Below are positions 22,402 to 30,349 of a stretch of DNA of 33,563 nucleotides, one piece after another. Source of the DNA: XN24 sp035514535 (GTDB lineage: Bacteria > Pseudomonadota > Gammaproteobacteria > Steroidobacterales > XN24); contig DATKAZ010000112.1 in NCBI GenBank assembly GCA_035514535.1, forward strand, positions 1 through 33,563. The letters are read 5' to 3'. A program made the translations under genes and the position numbers. The notes beneath the pieces were generated by a model. It did not search any database. It saw nothing but the letters and a program-made list of their open reading frames with translations, and had not been told where the DNA came from. How positions within the stretch are numbered: the first letter of the stretch is position 1; every line of letters starts with the position of its first letter.

Positions 22402-23223
22402 ATGCGCGGCGAAAATCTGCCCGGGCAGCAAGACAAAAACCTTCGAGCCCGCCTGTATCGGCATCTCGAACCTGCGGCCTGGGACGGCAAGGGATTGTCC
22501 CCGGTCAACCGCGTCGTTACCTACCTCATCCTGCTGTCCGTCGTTCTCGCGATCATCGATACGGAGCGCACGGTGCGGGCCAGCCATGGCGGCGTGATCT
22601 TCGTTGCCGAGCTGCTGATCTTCACGGTGTTCTCCATCGAGTATCTCGCGCGCCTCTATGCCGCCGGCGAGGACCCGCGGTACCGGGGAGTGCAGGGACG
22701 GTTGCGTTACGTCGTCAGCGTCTGGGCGCTGATCGACCTGCTCGCGCTGTTGCCGTTCCTGCTGTCGTTCGGCGGCAGCAACTCTGTGGCCTTTCGCGTC
22801 ATCCGCGTGCTGCGCATGCTGCGCATCGCCAAGCTCGGCCGCATGACGACAGCCTGGGACCTGCTGGCCGAGTCCATCTGGTCGCGGCGCTTCGAGCTCG
22901 GGATCACGACGATGGTGGCCGGGATGCTGCTGCTGGTCTCCAGCACGCTGCTCTATCTCATCGAGGGCGATTTGCAGCCCGAGTCGTTCGGCAGCATTCC
23001 GCGCGCATTGTGGTGGAGCGTCGCCACGTTGACGACGGTCGGCTACGGCGACGTCACGCCCATGACGGCGCTGGGCAAGTTCGCCGCCGGGCTGACGGCG
23101 CTCGCCGGCATCGGCATGATCGCCATGCCCGCCGGGATCCTCGCCGGCGCCTTCAGCGACGTCGTCCAGAAACAAAAATCCCGCGCCGGGCCGCGCCGGG
23201 CCGGGTCGGACCGTAGCATCTAA
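22402..23223 (+). CDS. Voltage-gated potassium channel (Kv-type, six TM)
   Basis: A 273-residue channel with six membrane helices. The voltage-sensor S4 is visible as FRVIRVLRMLRIAKLGRM (about 131-148, Arg/Lys every third residue). The pore helix and selectivity filter are TLTTVGYGDVTPM (about 209-221). The ATG at 22402 follows ACGGGGCG; a longer frame to 22351 has no support. The C-terminus is short and basic, so no RCK or cyclic-nucleotide domain is attached. Bacterial Kv channels of this size help control membrane potential and K+ flux. Confidence 0.92.
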   Translation: MRGENLPGQQDKNLRARLYRHLEPAAWDGKGLSPVNRVVTYLILLSVVLAIIDTERTVRASHGGVIFVAELLIFTVFSIEYLARLYAAGEDPRYRGVQGRLRYVVSVWALIDLLALLPFLLSFGGSNSVAFRVIRVLRMLRIAKLGRMTTAWDLLAESIWSRRFELGITTMVAGMLLLVSSTLLYLIEGDLQPESFGSIPRALWWSVATLTTVGYGDVTPMTALGKFAAGLTALAGIGMIAMPAGILAGAFSDVVQKQKSRAGPRRAGSDRSI

Positions 23224-23239
23224 TTGAAATAAAAGCCAT

Positions 23240-23405
23240 TTGTGTCAAAAATTTGCGCCCATAGGGTCTTAGAAGTCACATTTTGGCGCGAAATCGTTGT
23301 CCTAAGCGGAATAGAACGGGGCGCGAAGGCCACGATGGCCGTTAGAAGCACGATTTCGCCCCGGAATCTGCGTTCTAAGGCGAAAATCAGCACGATTTTG
23401 AGCAA
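23240..23405. repeat. Long imperfect palindrome, MITE-like element
   Basis: Arms of about 65 bases (23240-23305 and 23342-23405) are imperfect inverted repeats around a 36-base centre holding GGCCA-cga-TGGCC (23328-23340). The matched motifs include TTGxxTCAAAA at the ends, CTTAGAA in the middle and GGCGAAATCGT near the centre. The region is visibly AT-richer than its flanks. Both strands have a frame of about 55 codons with similar peptides (M-x-KI...LE...F...EIV-x-L), as expected from the symmetry. There is no transposase. It may be a mobile miniature element, a palindromic repeat family or a structured RNA gene. Confidence 0.7.
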
Positions 23406-23483
23406 TAATATCTTTTATATCAGTTATTTATATCGGTCCGACCCCTTAATCCCCCCCTTAAGCCCCATCCCCGAGGACGCCCC

Positions 23484-25550
23484 GTGACCCGACGCAAGTT
23501 CGTGGAGACCATCGGCCGCCAGTACGGCGAGCTGCGCCGACGCAAGGTGGTCCGAGTGGCGCTCGTCTACCTCGTGGCCGCCTGGGTCGCGATCGAGGTC
23601 GCCTCGGTGGTGCTCCCGGAGCTGATGCTGCCGGACTGGAGCGTGCGCCTGCTGATCGTCCTCGCCGCGGCGGGCTTCCCGTTTGCGCTCGTGCTCGCGT
23701 GGGTGTTCGACATCACGCCCGAGGGCGTGCAACGGACACTGCCCGCGGCGGCACCGACGGCCGCAACATCAATGGCCGGCACGATCGAGCCGGCCGCAAT
23801 CACCGGCCCCGCGGCGCCGCCGGAGCGTTCCCTCGCGGTGCTGCCGTTCCGCAACATCGGCGGCGATCGCGACAACGAGTACTTCTGCGAGGGGCTGGCC
23901 GAGGACCTGCTGATCGTGCTCGGGCGCGTCCCCGGCCTCAGGGTCGCCGCGCGCAGCTCCTCGTTCGCGTTTCGCGACGGCACCGACGACGTGCGCACTA
24001 TCGGCGAGCGGCTGAATGTCGCCAGCGTGCTCGAAGGCAGCGTCAGGAAGGACGACCGACAGCTGCGCATCGCCGTGCGCCTGGTCGACACGGCCGATGG
24101 CTACCAGCGCTGGGCCGAAGTCTTCGATCGCGAGCTCGGCGCCATCTTCGACATCCAGCGCGAAATCTCACGCGCAGTGGTCGACGCGCTCGACGTCGAG
24201 ATCTACGGCGGACAACGGCCCCGGGTCGCGCCCGGCACGGACGACATCGAGGCCTACAATCTCTACCTGATGGGCCGCCACCAGTTCCACAAGCGCACCG
24301 AGGCGGCACTCTCCAAGGCGGTCGAGTTCTTTCGCCAGGCGACGGAGCGCGACCCGCGTTTCGCCCTGCCGTACACCGGCCTCGCCGACGCCTATGCCCT
24401 GCTGAGCGACAGCGGCGAGGCCTACGGGCGCATGCCGGTGGCCGAGGCGATCGCGCTCGCCGCGCCGATGATGGAGCGCGCGCTCGAGCTGGAGCCGCTG
24501 CTCGCCGAGGCGCATGCTTCGCGCGGCTTTCTCGCTCGCATGCGGCTTGATATCGCCGCTGCGGAACGGGCGCTGCGCCGCTCTCTGGAACTCGACCCGG
24601 GCTATCCACTCGCGCATGTCTGGCTGGCGCTCACGCTGTCGGACCTCGGCAGGCTGCGCGAGGCGCGCGACGAGTTCGAACGCGCCTATGCCGCCGATCC
24701 CCTGTCGCCGATCATCGGCACGAACCTGGGTTTCTCGCACCTGCAGTTCAGCGACTTCGACGCCGCGCAGGCGTGCTTCGCGCGCGTGCTGGAGATCGCG
24801 CCCGATTTCCCGGTCGCCTACGCGGGCATGGCCAACGTAGAGCAGGGCCGCGGCCATCCGGCGGAGGCGCAGACGTGGTGGCAGCGGGCGAGCCGCGTGG
24901 CGCCGGAGCGCGCCAGCTATCCCGCGAACCTCGCGCTGCTGCAACTGGAGCAGGGCGAGCCGGCAGCCGCCGAGCCGTTCCTGGCGCGGGCGGAGGAACT
25001 TTCCCCGCGCTATCCCCACGTGGTGCGCGCGCGCATGGCCGCGCTGATCGCGACGCGGCGCGACGCCGAGCTGGTCGAGTTCACCGAGCAACGGATCGCG
25101 GGCGCGGACCCGGGCGCGGAGTCGTGGTCGAACGCGGGCCTGGCGCAACTCGTCGCCGGCCGCCCGGGCGAGGCGGTGCGCCGCTACGAGCGCGCCGGTC
25201 CCGACCTGCAGCGCTGGCTGTCCGACTCGCTGGTGTGGGGCTGGCGATTCGCACACGGCCTGCATTACGCCGACGCATTGCTGCGCACCGGCGAGCGGGA
25301 TCACGCCCGCGAGTTGCTGCAACAGGCCGAGCAGTTGTTCGCACGGCTCGAGGCCGAGGGCATGGTCAAGCCCGACATCGACTACGAGCGTGCGGTCGTG
25401 CTCGCTTTGCGCGCCGAGTACGACGCCGCCGCGGCCGCTCTCGAGCGTGCTGTGCAGCGCGGTTGGAAGCTGCGCTGGTGGGCGCGGCGCGACCCCGGCC
25501 TCGACGGCCTGCGCGCACTCGGGCGGGTCGACTGGCTGCAGGCGGGCTAG
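23484..25550 (+). CDS. Membrane TPR protein with FlgO/TolB-like N-terminal domain
   Basis: A 688-residue protein from a GTG with GAGGA 6 bases upstream. Two membrane segments (about 23-45 and 52-75) end in AWVFDITPEGVQR. After an Ala/Pro/Thr-rich linker comes a FlgO/TolB-like domain (SLAVLPFRNIGGDRDNEYFCEGLAEDLLIVLGR... VLEGSVRKDDRQLRIAVRLVDT), then about ten TPR units to the end. Proteins of this layout are abundant in some Gammaproteobacteria (often with a kinase, cyclase or winged-helix N-terminus instead); their signal and partners are unknown. It ends 4 bases from the convergent hydrolase gene. It is probably anchored in the inner membrane. Confidence 0.85.
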   Translation: MTRRKFVETIGRQYGELRRRKVVRVALVYLVAAWVAIEVASVVLPELMLPDWSVRLLIVLAAAGFPFALVLAWVFDITPEGVQRTLPAAAPTAATSMAGTIEPAAITGPAAPPERSLAVLPFRNIGGDRDNEYFCEGLAEDLLIVLGRVPGLRVAARSSSFAFRDGTDDVRTIGERLNVASVLEGSVRKDDRQLRIAVRLVDTADGYQRWAEVFDRELGAIFDIQREISRAVVDALDVEIYGGQRPRVAPGTDDIEAYNLYLMGRHQFHKRTEAALSKAVEFFRQATERDPRFALPYTGLADAYALLSDSGEAYGRMPVAEAIALAAPMMERALELEPLLAEAHASRGFLARMRLDIAAAERALRRSLELDPGYPLAHVWLALTLSDLGRLREARDEFERAYAADPLSPIIGTNLGFSHLQFSDFDAAQACFARVLEIAPDFPVAYAGMANVEQGRGHPAEAQTWWQRASRVAPERASYPANLALLQLEQGEPAAAEPFLARAEELSPRYPHVVRARMAALIATRRDAELVEFTEQRIAGADPGAESWSNAGLAQLVAGRPGEAVRRYERAGPDLQRWLSDSLVWGWRFAHGLHYADALLRTGERDHARELLQQAEQLFARLEAEGMVKPDIDYERAVVLALRAEYDAAAAALERAVQRGWKLRWWARRDPGLDGLRALGRVDWLQAG

Positions 25551-25554
25551 AACG

Positions 25555-26358
25555 CTATGCGGGCAGGTGCGGCCCCTGCAGTTGCAGTTCGCTCAGCAGC
25601 TGCGTATCGGCCCAGTCGAGCGCGCGGTGGTCGAAGCCGCTCGCGAGCGCCGGCTTGACGATCTCGAAGTACGGCGACACGTCGAAATCGCGCGGCGCGT
25701 ACAGGCTGTAGTGGCGGATGTGCAGCCACTCGTGGTGATCGGCGTGCGCCGCCGCATCGTCCGGTCCCGCGACATAGAGGTCCGGCAGGATCGGGTAATC
25801 GATGCTCTCGAACGCCTGGGCGATCAAGGCCGAGCAAATCGCGCGCGTGGGATCGCCGCTGCCGAGGGCGAGCAGCTGCCGGCGCCAGCGGCGCGGCAAC
25901 GGCGGCCTCGGCAGGAGATAGCGAACCAGGTCGAAGATGTTCTTCAGGTCGTACTGCTGACCGATGCGCTCGACCGCGAAGGCGACGACCTCGTCGATCT
26001 CTTGCGCGGCCAGGCCGACCGGCCGGCAGATGCGGTAATGCGTGTCCCAGTAGGCCGACAGCGGCACGGCCCGCACGCCCTCGTTGATATCGGCCTCGAT
26101 GAACACGCGGGCCTCGCCGCCCTCCGGCGCGGAGCCGAGGGCATCGCCCACGTACAGCGCGCTGTGCGACCAGGTGGACTGCGTGAGGTACTTGATTGCC
26201 CCCGCGAAGAAGCTGGAGCCCTCGACCAGCAGCACGTCGCCCTTCTCCAGCGTCGCGGCCAGCTTGTCGCGACCGCTGGTCGCGGTCCGCAGCACGCCGT
26301 CCCGCGGCGCGGACAGGAAACGGGCGATGCGGCGCCCTATGGCACTGAGCAGGCGCAT
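25555..26358 (-). CDS. YiiX/YebB-like permuted NlpC/P60 cysteine hydrolase
   Basis: A 267-residue protein of the permuted papain-like fold. The catalytic His comes first (His65 in STWSHSALYVGD), an acidic/polar position follows (FIEADINEGV), and the Cys comes last (Cys175 in TRAICSALIAQAFE). ATLEKGDVLLVEG is the typical domain start. Family members hydrolyse amide or ester bonds in cell wall or lipids; for YiiX itself the substrate is unknown. There is no obvious signal peptide, only a basic N-terminus. It is likely the last gene on its strand before the convergent TPR gene. Confidence 0.85.
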   Translation of the reverse strand: MRLLSAIGRRIARFLSAPRDGVLRTATSGRDKLAATLEKGDVLLVEGSSFFAGAIKYLTQSTWSHSALYVGDALGSAPEGGEARVFIEADINEGVRAVPLSAYWDTHYRICRPVGLAAQEIDEVVAFAVERIGQQYDLKNIFDLVRYLLPRPPLPRRWRRQLLALGSGDPTRAICSALIAQAFESIDYPILPDLYVAGPDDAAAHADHHEWLHIRHYSLYAPRDFDVSPYFEIVKPALASGFDHRALDWADTQLLSELQLQGPHLPA

Positions 26359-26414
26359 GGGCGGGAGCTAAACATGATTCCGGTGCCGCGGACCGAGAAC
26401 TGGTTCAGGTTTCC

Positions 26415-27062
26415 TCAACCCGGGGCGGGGTGTCCCCGGCCGCGGGCCAGCGCGCACCAGGCCTGTACGGCGGGCCGCGTCCACTGGGCACGCGCGTAGC
26501 GCGCCTGCTTATCGGGCACCGGGTCGCCATTCAGCACCAGGCGGTTGAGCATCAGCGCGAGCTCGACGTCCGCGACCGACCAGTGGCCGAACATCGGCCC
26601 GCCGTCGTTGCCGACCAGAGTGCTCGCGAAGGCGAACAGCTTGTCCGCCGCGCGTTGCCCTTCCGCCGAGATCGGACCGCGGGTCTCGCCCCGGAACACG
26701 ATATCGGTCGGCCGGTCCTGGCGCAGCGCGACGAGATCGCTGCGCAGCCAGGCCTGCACCTGGCGGGCCCGGGCGCGCGCACGGATGTCTTCCGGATAGA
26801 GCGGCACGCTCGTGGCGGCGAGGGCGTCGTGCAGGTACTCGCAGATCGCCGAGGACTCAGACAGCCAGAAACCGTCGTGCCAGAGCGTGGGAATGCGCGC
26901 CGTGCCCGAGCTCTCGCGAAACGGCGAGCGGTGCTGATCGCCCGCCTCGAGGTCCAGGGTCTGCAGTTCGAACTCGAATCCCATCTCGCTGAGCGCGACG
27001 TACACGGACATCGCGTAGGGACTGAAATACAGCGAGTCGACGTATAGCGTCATGCGGGGCAT
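26415..27062 (-). CDS. yfcF: Glutathione S-transferase, YfcF-like
   Basis: A 215-residue GST with thioredoxin-fold N-terminus (MPRMTLYVDSLYFSPYAMSVYVALSEMG; catalytic Ser/Tyr region SPYAMSVY) and the cis-Pro/substrate motif ARIPTLWHDGFWLSESSAICEYL. The C-terminal helical domain carries FGHWSVADVELALMLNRL. E. coli YfcF is 214 residues and has GST and peroxidase activity. ATG 27062 was chosen because AGGAG lies 9 bases upstream; ATG 27068 is two codons earlier with shorter spacing. It follows the CBS gene by 37 bases and may be cotranscribed. Confidence 0.85.
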   Translation of the reverse strand: MPRMTLYVDSLYFSPYAMSVYVALSEMGFEFELQTLDLEAGDQHRSPFRESSGTARIPTLWHDGFWLSESSAICEYLHDALAATSVPLYPEDIRARARARQVQAWLRSDLVALRQDRPTDIVFRGETRGPISAEGQRAADKLFAFASTLVGNDGGPMFGHWSVADVELALMLNRLVLNGDPVPDKQARYARAQWTRPAVQAWCALARGRGHPAPG

Positions 27063-27099
27063 GGACATGAGCTCCTGTTCGATCGATCCCGGCGGGCCG

Positions 27100-27510
27100 C
27101 TAGGAATCGTCCGTTGCGCTCGCCTCGCCGGCCATGGCGAGGACCTCATCGACGATGTCGGTCATGGTGATGATGCCCACGAGGTCGCCGGTCTCGAGCA
27201 CCACGACGCGGCCCAGGCGCTGGTCGGCCATCAGGCGGGCGACGTACTTGAGGTTCATCCCCGGCGGGACCGTGATGACCGGCTTGCGACACACGTCATA
27301 CACGTTGACCAGGTCGATGTCGCCTTCCTCGGCGACGATGGTGCGCAGGATCGTGGCGTAGGTGACGATCCCGTAGGCGTCCTCTTCGTCGCGTCGCTCG
27401 ACGACCAGCGACTTGACCTTGTGACTCCGCATCTTGGCCATCGCATCTCGCAGGCTGGCAAGCGGCGAGATCGTGACCACGTCGGTCTTCATGATGTCTT
27501 TTACGAGCAT
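27100..27510 (-). CDS. CBS-domain protein (two CBS motifs)
   Basis: A 136-residue protein of tandem CBS domains: MLVKDIMKTDVVTISPLASLRDAMAKMRSHKVKSLVV and KPVITVPPGMNLKYVARLMADQRLGRVVVLETGDLVGIITMTDIV. CBS pairs bind adenine nucleotides and regulate transporters and enzymes. It follows the P-II-like gene by 50 bases on the same strand and has GGAGG before the start. With that gene and the DUF1538 gene it forms a plausible regulated transport operon. Confidence 0.92.
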   Translation of the reverse strand: MLVKDIMKTDVVTISPLASLRDAMAKMRSHKVKSLVVERRDEEDAYGIVTYATILRTIVAEEGDIDLVNVYDVCRKPVITVPPGMNLKYVARLMADQRLGRVVVLETGDLVGIITMTDIVDEVLAMAGEASATDDS

Positions 27511-27560
27511 GGTGCCTCCGGGAATGCGATGGTCGCAAGCGGGTCAGGCGTGACGTGCAT

Positions 27561-27908
27561 TCAGAGCTCCTCGCGAATCTGTTCGGTGAAGCTCTCGATC
27601 TGCCGCATGTCGATGCCCGCGATGTGCTCGAGCGGCACCGTGAATACCACGCCCTTCGAGTGTGACTTCAATTCCAGGTCTTCGGTGAGGGCCTTCATCA
27701 CCACCAGGGAGAGTTTTCTCTCCAGCACGCAGACCAGGATCGTCTGGCTACCCTGGTAGGTCAGGCCGAAGAAGGTCTTTTTCTCTTCCACGCCGATGCC
27801 GCGGGCATTGAGAATGGTCATGCCGGCGGCACCGGCGTGCCTGGCGACATTGATGGCCTTTTCTTCCAGTTCTTCGGCAACGATTGCTGCGAGTAATGCA
27901 AATTTCAT
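27561..27908 (-). CDS. P-II-like signalling protein
   Basis: A 115-residue P-II-fold protein (MKFALLAAIVAEELEEKAINVARHAGAAGMTILNARGIG). It has a T-loop-like segment, VEEKKTFFGLTYQGSQT, without the uridylylation motif YRGAEY of GlnB/GlnK, so control by GlnD is unlikely. The C-terminal part (GVVFTVPLEHIAGID) fits the ligand-binding region. It overlaps the DUF1538 stop by one base (TGATG), giving tight coupling. Related P-II-like proteins regulate neighbouring transporters in response to nucleotides or metabolites. It most likely acts on the DUF1538 membrane protein. Confidence 0.85.
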   Translation of the reverse strand: MKFALLAAIVAEELEEKAINVARHAGAAGMTILNARGIGVEEKKTFFGLTYQGSQTILVCVLERKLSLVVMKALTEDLELKSHSKGVVFTVPLEHIAGIDMRQIESFTEQIREEL

Positions 27909-29422
27909 CAGGTCAATCCCCTTCGCCGCGCGGCGAATTCCACGAGGATGGCGTAAGCCATCACGGATATTATCGGAAAGATGGAGGCGAACGCGATGAG
28001 GCCGAAGCCGTCGATCATGACGTTGCGGCCCTCGATGTGGCTTGCCAGGCCGATCCCCAGTGCCGTGACCAGCGGCACGGTCACTTCGGACGTCGTCACG
28101 CCGCCGAGGTCATAGGCGAGCGGCACGATGTAGCGCGGCGCCAGCAGGGTCAGCAGGATCACGCCGGTGTAGCCCGCCATGATGTAGTAGTGAATGGAGT
28201 CGCCGGCGATGATCCGGTGGACGCCGATAGTGATTCCGACCGCCACGCCGAGCGCCACGAGTAGGCGGATCACGTCGCCGTTCAGCCGACCGTGAGCGGC
28301 TTCCTGCGCCTTGTGGCCGATCGCGATCAGCGCCGGCTCGGCCAGGGTCGTCGCGAAGCCGATCGCAAACGCGAAGATATAGAGATAGAGTAGCGCGTCC
28401 AGCGCCAGAAGCTGCTCGGCCATGGCCGTGCCGATTGGGAACAGCCCGATCTTCAGCCCGACCACGAAGGCGTACAGCCCGATGATCACCAGCACGAAGC
28501 CGCCCATGATCCGGTGCACGTGGGCCAGCTGGCGGCGGATCACGAGGTACTGGAACACCAGCACGACCGCGATGATCGGCAGCACGTCACGGGTCATGAG
28601 CAGCAGGTCGCGCAGCACGTCGAACAGCAGGTTGCCGCTCGCACCCTCGAGGACCGCCGGACCTGCCGCCGCCGCGACATCGCCTGCGACGTCGGCCGCG
28701 ACTTCGCGCACCTCTGCGAAGCGGTACACCCAGATCCCGTAGAGCTGTACCGAGATCATCGGCACCATGACCGCCAGCCCGACCAGGCCGAAGCCGTGGA
28801 TGAGCGGGCTGCGGCCCTGCAGCGACATCGCGAGGCCGATGCCGAGCGCCGCGATGAGCGGTACGGTAACGATGTTGGTCGTCACGCCGCCGGAGTCGTA
28901 GGCGAGCCCGACGATTTCCTCGGGGGCGAAGAAGGTCACGGCGACCACCACCAGGTAGCCGACGATCATGTACCAGTGCAGGCTGTGGCCGAGCAGCGTG
29001 CGCACCACGCCGAGGCCGACGACCAGGCCCACCGACACGGCAACCAGCAGGCGCAGCACCAGCGAGTCGATCCGTCCCTCGCTGATGAGCTCGGCCTGGT
29101 CGGCGACGGCGATCAGCGCCGGCTCCGCGATGACGGTGCCGCAGCCGAGGCAGAAGCCGAATACCATCAGCAGGGGCAGCGAGCCCTTGCGGGCGAACTC
29201 GTCGGCCAGGTTGTGGCCGATCGGGAAGATGCCGAGTTCCAGGCCCTGCAGGAACAGGGCCACGCCGACGACCACCGTGAACAGGCCGATGACCAGCGAC
29301 GGCCACCCGTCCGGCACCTGCCGGATCACCAGGAACTGGAACACGGCCACGACCAGGATGATGGGCAGGAGGTTGCGGAACGCGTCGTTCAGCAGGCCGA
29401 GGAAGTCCCTGAGCTGGTTCAC
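27908..29422 (-). CDS. Tandem DUF1538 multi-spanning membrane protein, probable transporter
   Basis: A 504-residue protein of two homologous halves. Half 1 (about 1-235) has LLPIILVVAVFQFLVIR, GLELGIFPIG, GTVIAEPALIAVADQA. Half 2 (about 265-500) has VLPIIAVVLVFQYLVIR, GLKIGLFPIG, TTLAEPALIAIGHKA. About ten or more membrane helices are visible. The substrate is unknown. The FPIG and AEPALIAI motifs repeated in both halves suggest a pseudo-twofold pore. The start is a GTG with GGAGG 11 bases upstream. Gene order with P-II-like and CBS genes implies control by nucleotides or energy charge. Confidence 0.88.
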   Translation of the reverse strand: MNQLRDFLGLLNDAFRNLLPIILVVAVFQFLVIRQVPDGWPSLVIGLFTVVVGVALFLQGLELGIFPIGHNLADEFARKGSLPLLMVFGFCLGCGTVIAEPALIAVADQAELISEGRIDSLVLRLLVAVSVGLVVGLGVVRTLLGHSLHWYMIVGYLVVVAVTFFAPEEIVGLAYDSGGVTTNIVTVPLIAALGIGLAMSLQGRSPLIHGFGLVGLAVMVPMISVQLYGIWVYRFAEVREVAADVAGDVAAAAGPAVLEGASGNLLFDVLRDLLLMTRDVLPIIAVVLVFQYLVIRRQLAHVHRIMGGFVLVIIGLYAFVVGLKIGLFPIGTAMAEQLLALDALLYLYIFAFAIGFATTLAEPALIAIGHKAQEAAHGRLNGDVIRLLVALGVAVGITIGVHRIIAGDSIHYYIMAGYTGVILLTLLAPRYIVPLAYDLGGVTTSEVTVPLVTALGIGLASHIEGRNVMIDGFGLIAFASIFPIISVMAYAILVEFAARRRGLT

Positions 29423-29520
29423 CCGCGCCGGATCCTCCCCAGGTCATTGCCAGGCTACGCCAGGGACAGCGTACCAGCGCGGTCATTCCCAGGCGATGGA
29501 CGTACGCCGGCCTGAGCGGT

Positions 29521-30180
29521 TCAGGCCTGCGGTTGCTTTGTCTTCCTCAGGTAGGGCAACACGCGCTCGAAGCTGCCGAAGCGCTTCGTCGCATCCTCGT
29601 CCGAGACCGCCGGCGTGATGATCACGTCCTCGCCCTGGCGCCACTGGGCCGGAGTGGCGACCTGGTGCTTGGCGGTGAGCTGGATGGAATCCATTGCCCG
29701 CAGGATCTCGTCGAAATTGCGGCCGGTCGTCATCGGGTAGGTGAGAATCAGCTTGATCTTCTTGTCCGGGCCGATGATGAACACCGAGCGGACGGTCTGG
29801 TTGTCCGCCGGCGTGCGGCCCTCCGAACTGTCGCCTGCCTCGGCCGGCAGCATGTCGTAGAGCTTGGCCACCTTGAGGTCGTGGTCGCCGATCAGCGGGT
29901 AGTCCACGTCGTGGCCGGTCGCGGTCTTGATGTCTGCCTTCCACTTGGTGTGGCTTTCCACCGGGTCGACGGAAATGCCGATGATCTTGGCGTTGCGCTT
30001 GGTGAATTCGCCCGCCATCCCCGCCATGCAGCCGAGCTCGGTGGTGCACACCGGCGTGAAATCCTTCGGATGGCTGAACAGCACGGCCCAGCCGTCGCCG
30101 ATCCAGTCGTGAAAACTGATAGCGCCGTGGGTCGTCTCGGCGGTGAAATCCGGCGCCGTGTCGTTGATGCGCAGTCCCAT
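29521..30180 (-). CDS. 1-Cys peroxiredoxin (Prx6/AhpC-TSA family)
   Basis: A 219-residue peroxiredoxin starting at ATG 30180, with GGGGAGAG 4 bases upstream. The active-site motif HPKDFTPVCTTELG contains the peroxidatic Cys; the conserved Arg is in VRSVFIIGPDKKIKL. A long C-terminal extension (ATPAQWRQGEDVIITPAVSDEDATKRFG) is typical of Prx6. It reduces H2O2 and organic peroxides. It stands alone between the DUF1538 operon and the arsenical operon. Confidence 0.95.
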   Translation of the reverse strand: MGLRINDTAPDFTAETTHGAISFHDWIGDGWAVLFSHPKDFTPVCTTELGCMAGMAGEFTKRNAKIIGISVDPVESHTKWKADIKTATGHDVDYPLIGDHDLKVAKLYDMLPAEAGDSSEGRTPADNQTVRSVFIIGPDKKIKLILTYPMTTGRNFDEILRAMDSIQLTAKHQVATPAQWRQGEDVIITPAVSDEDATKRFGSFERVLPYLRKTKQPQA

Positions 30181-30262
30181 GTCACTCTCCCCTGCTGGTG
30201 CACGTTTGTAGACAGATTCTAGCCCGGTCTGCGGTCCTTGCAGCAAGCACAGGACCGGGACA

Positions 30263-30295
30263 CCCCGCCCTGGCCGGAGTCCGGACAGGGCGGGG
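30263..30295. terminator. Strong GC-rich hairpin downstream of the arsenical operon
   Basis: CCCCGCCCTG (30263-30272) pairs perfectly with CAGGGCGGGG (30286-30295), with a further CCGGA/TCCGG pair inside. It lies 13 bases past the stop of the 13-codon frame. No T-run follows, so it may terminate poorly or protect a 3' end. Confidence 0.6.
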
Positions 30296-30307
30296 CGCAC
30301 GCCGTGC

Positions 30308-30349
30308 TCAGCAACAGCCGGGCGGGCAACAGTCGTCGATCGTCTTCAT
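30308..30349 (-). CDS. 13-residue tetracysteine microprotein coupled to the permease gene
   Basis: The frame reads MKTIDDCCPPGCC then TGA. Its ATG overlaps the permease stop (ATGA) and GGAG sits 7 bases upstream, an excellent initiation context. The peptide contains two Cys pairs in CCPPGCC, very close to the CCPGCC motif known to bind two-arsenic dyes. Two vicinal Cys pairs could bind a trivalent arsenical. The genomic setting (ArsR, arsenical permease) makes that plausible. Nothing proves translation. It could also be a degenerate C-terminal remnant of a longer thiol protein, but coupling and spacing argue for selection. Confidence 0.6.
   Translation of the reverse strand: MKTIDDCCPPGCC

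Noticed and set aside
23220..23487. Two overlapping opposite frames with similar peptides in the palindrome
   Set aside because: The likeness follows from the inverted repeat; neither has a ribosome-binding site or a known family. Treated as a repeat element.
28514..29515. His/Gln/Asp-rich plus-strand frame opposite the DUF1538 gene
   Set aside because: Antisense of a hydrophobic membrane protein gives this composition; DUF1538 is unambiguous.
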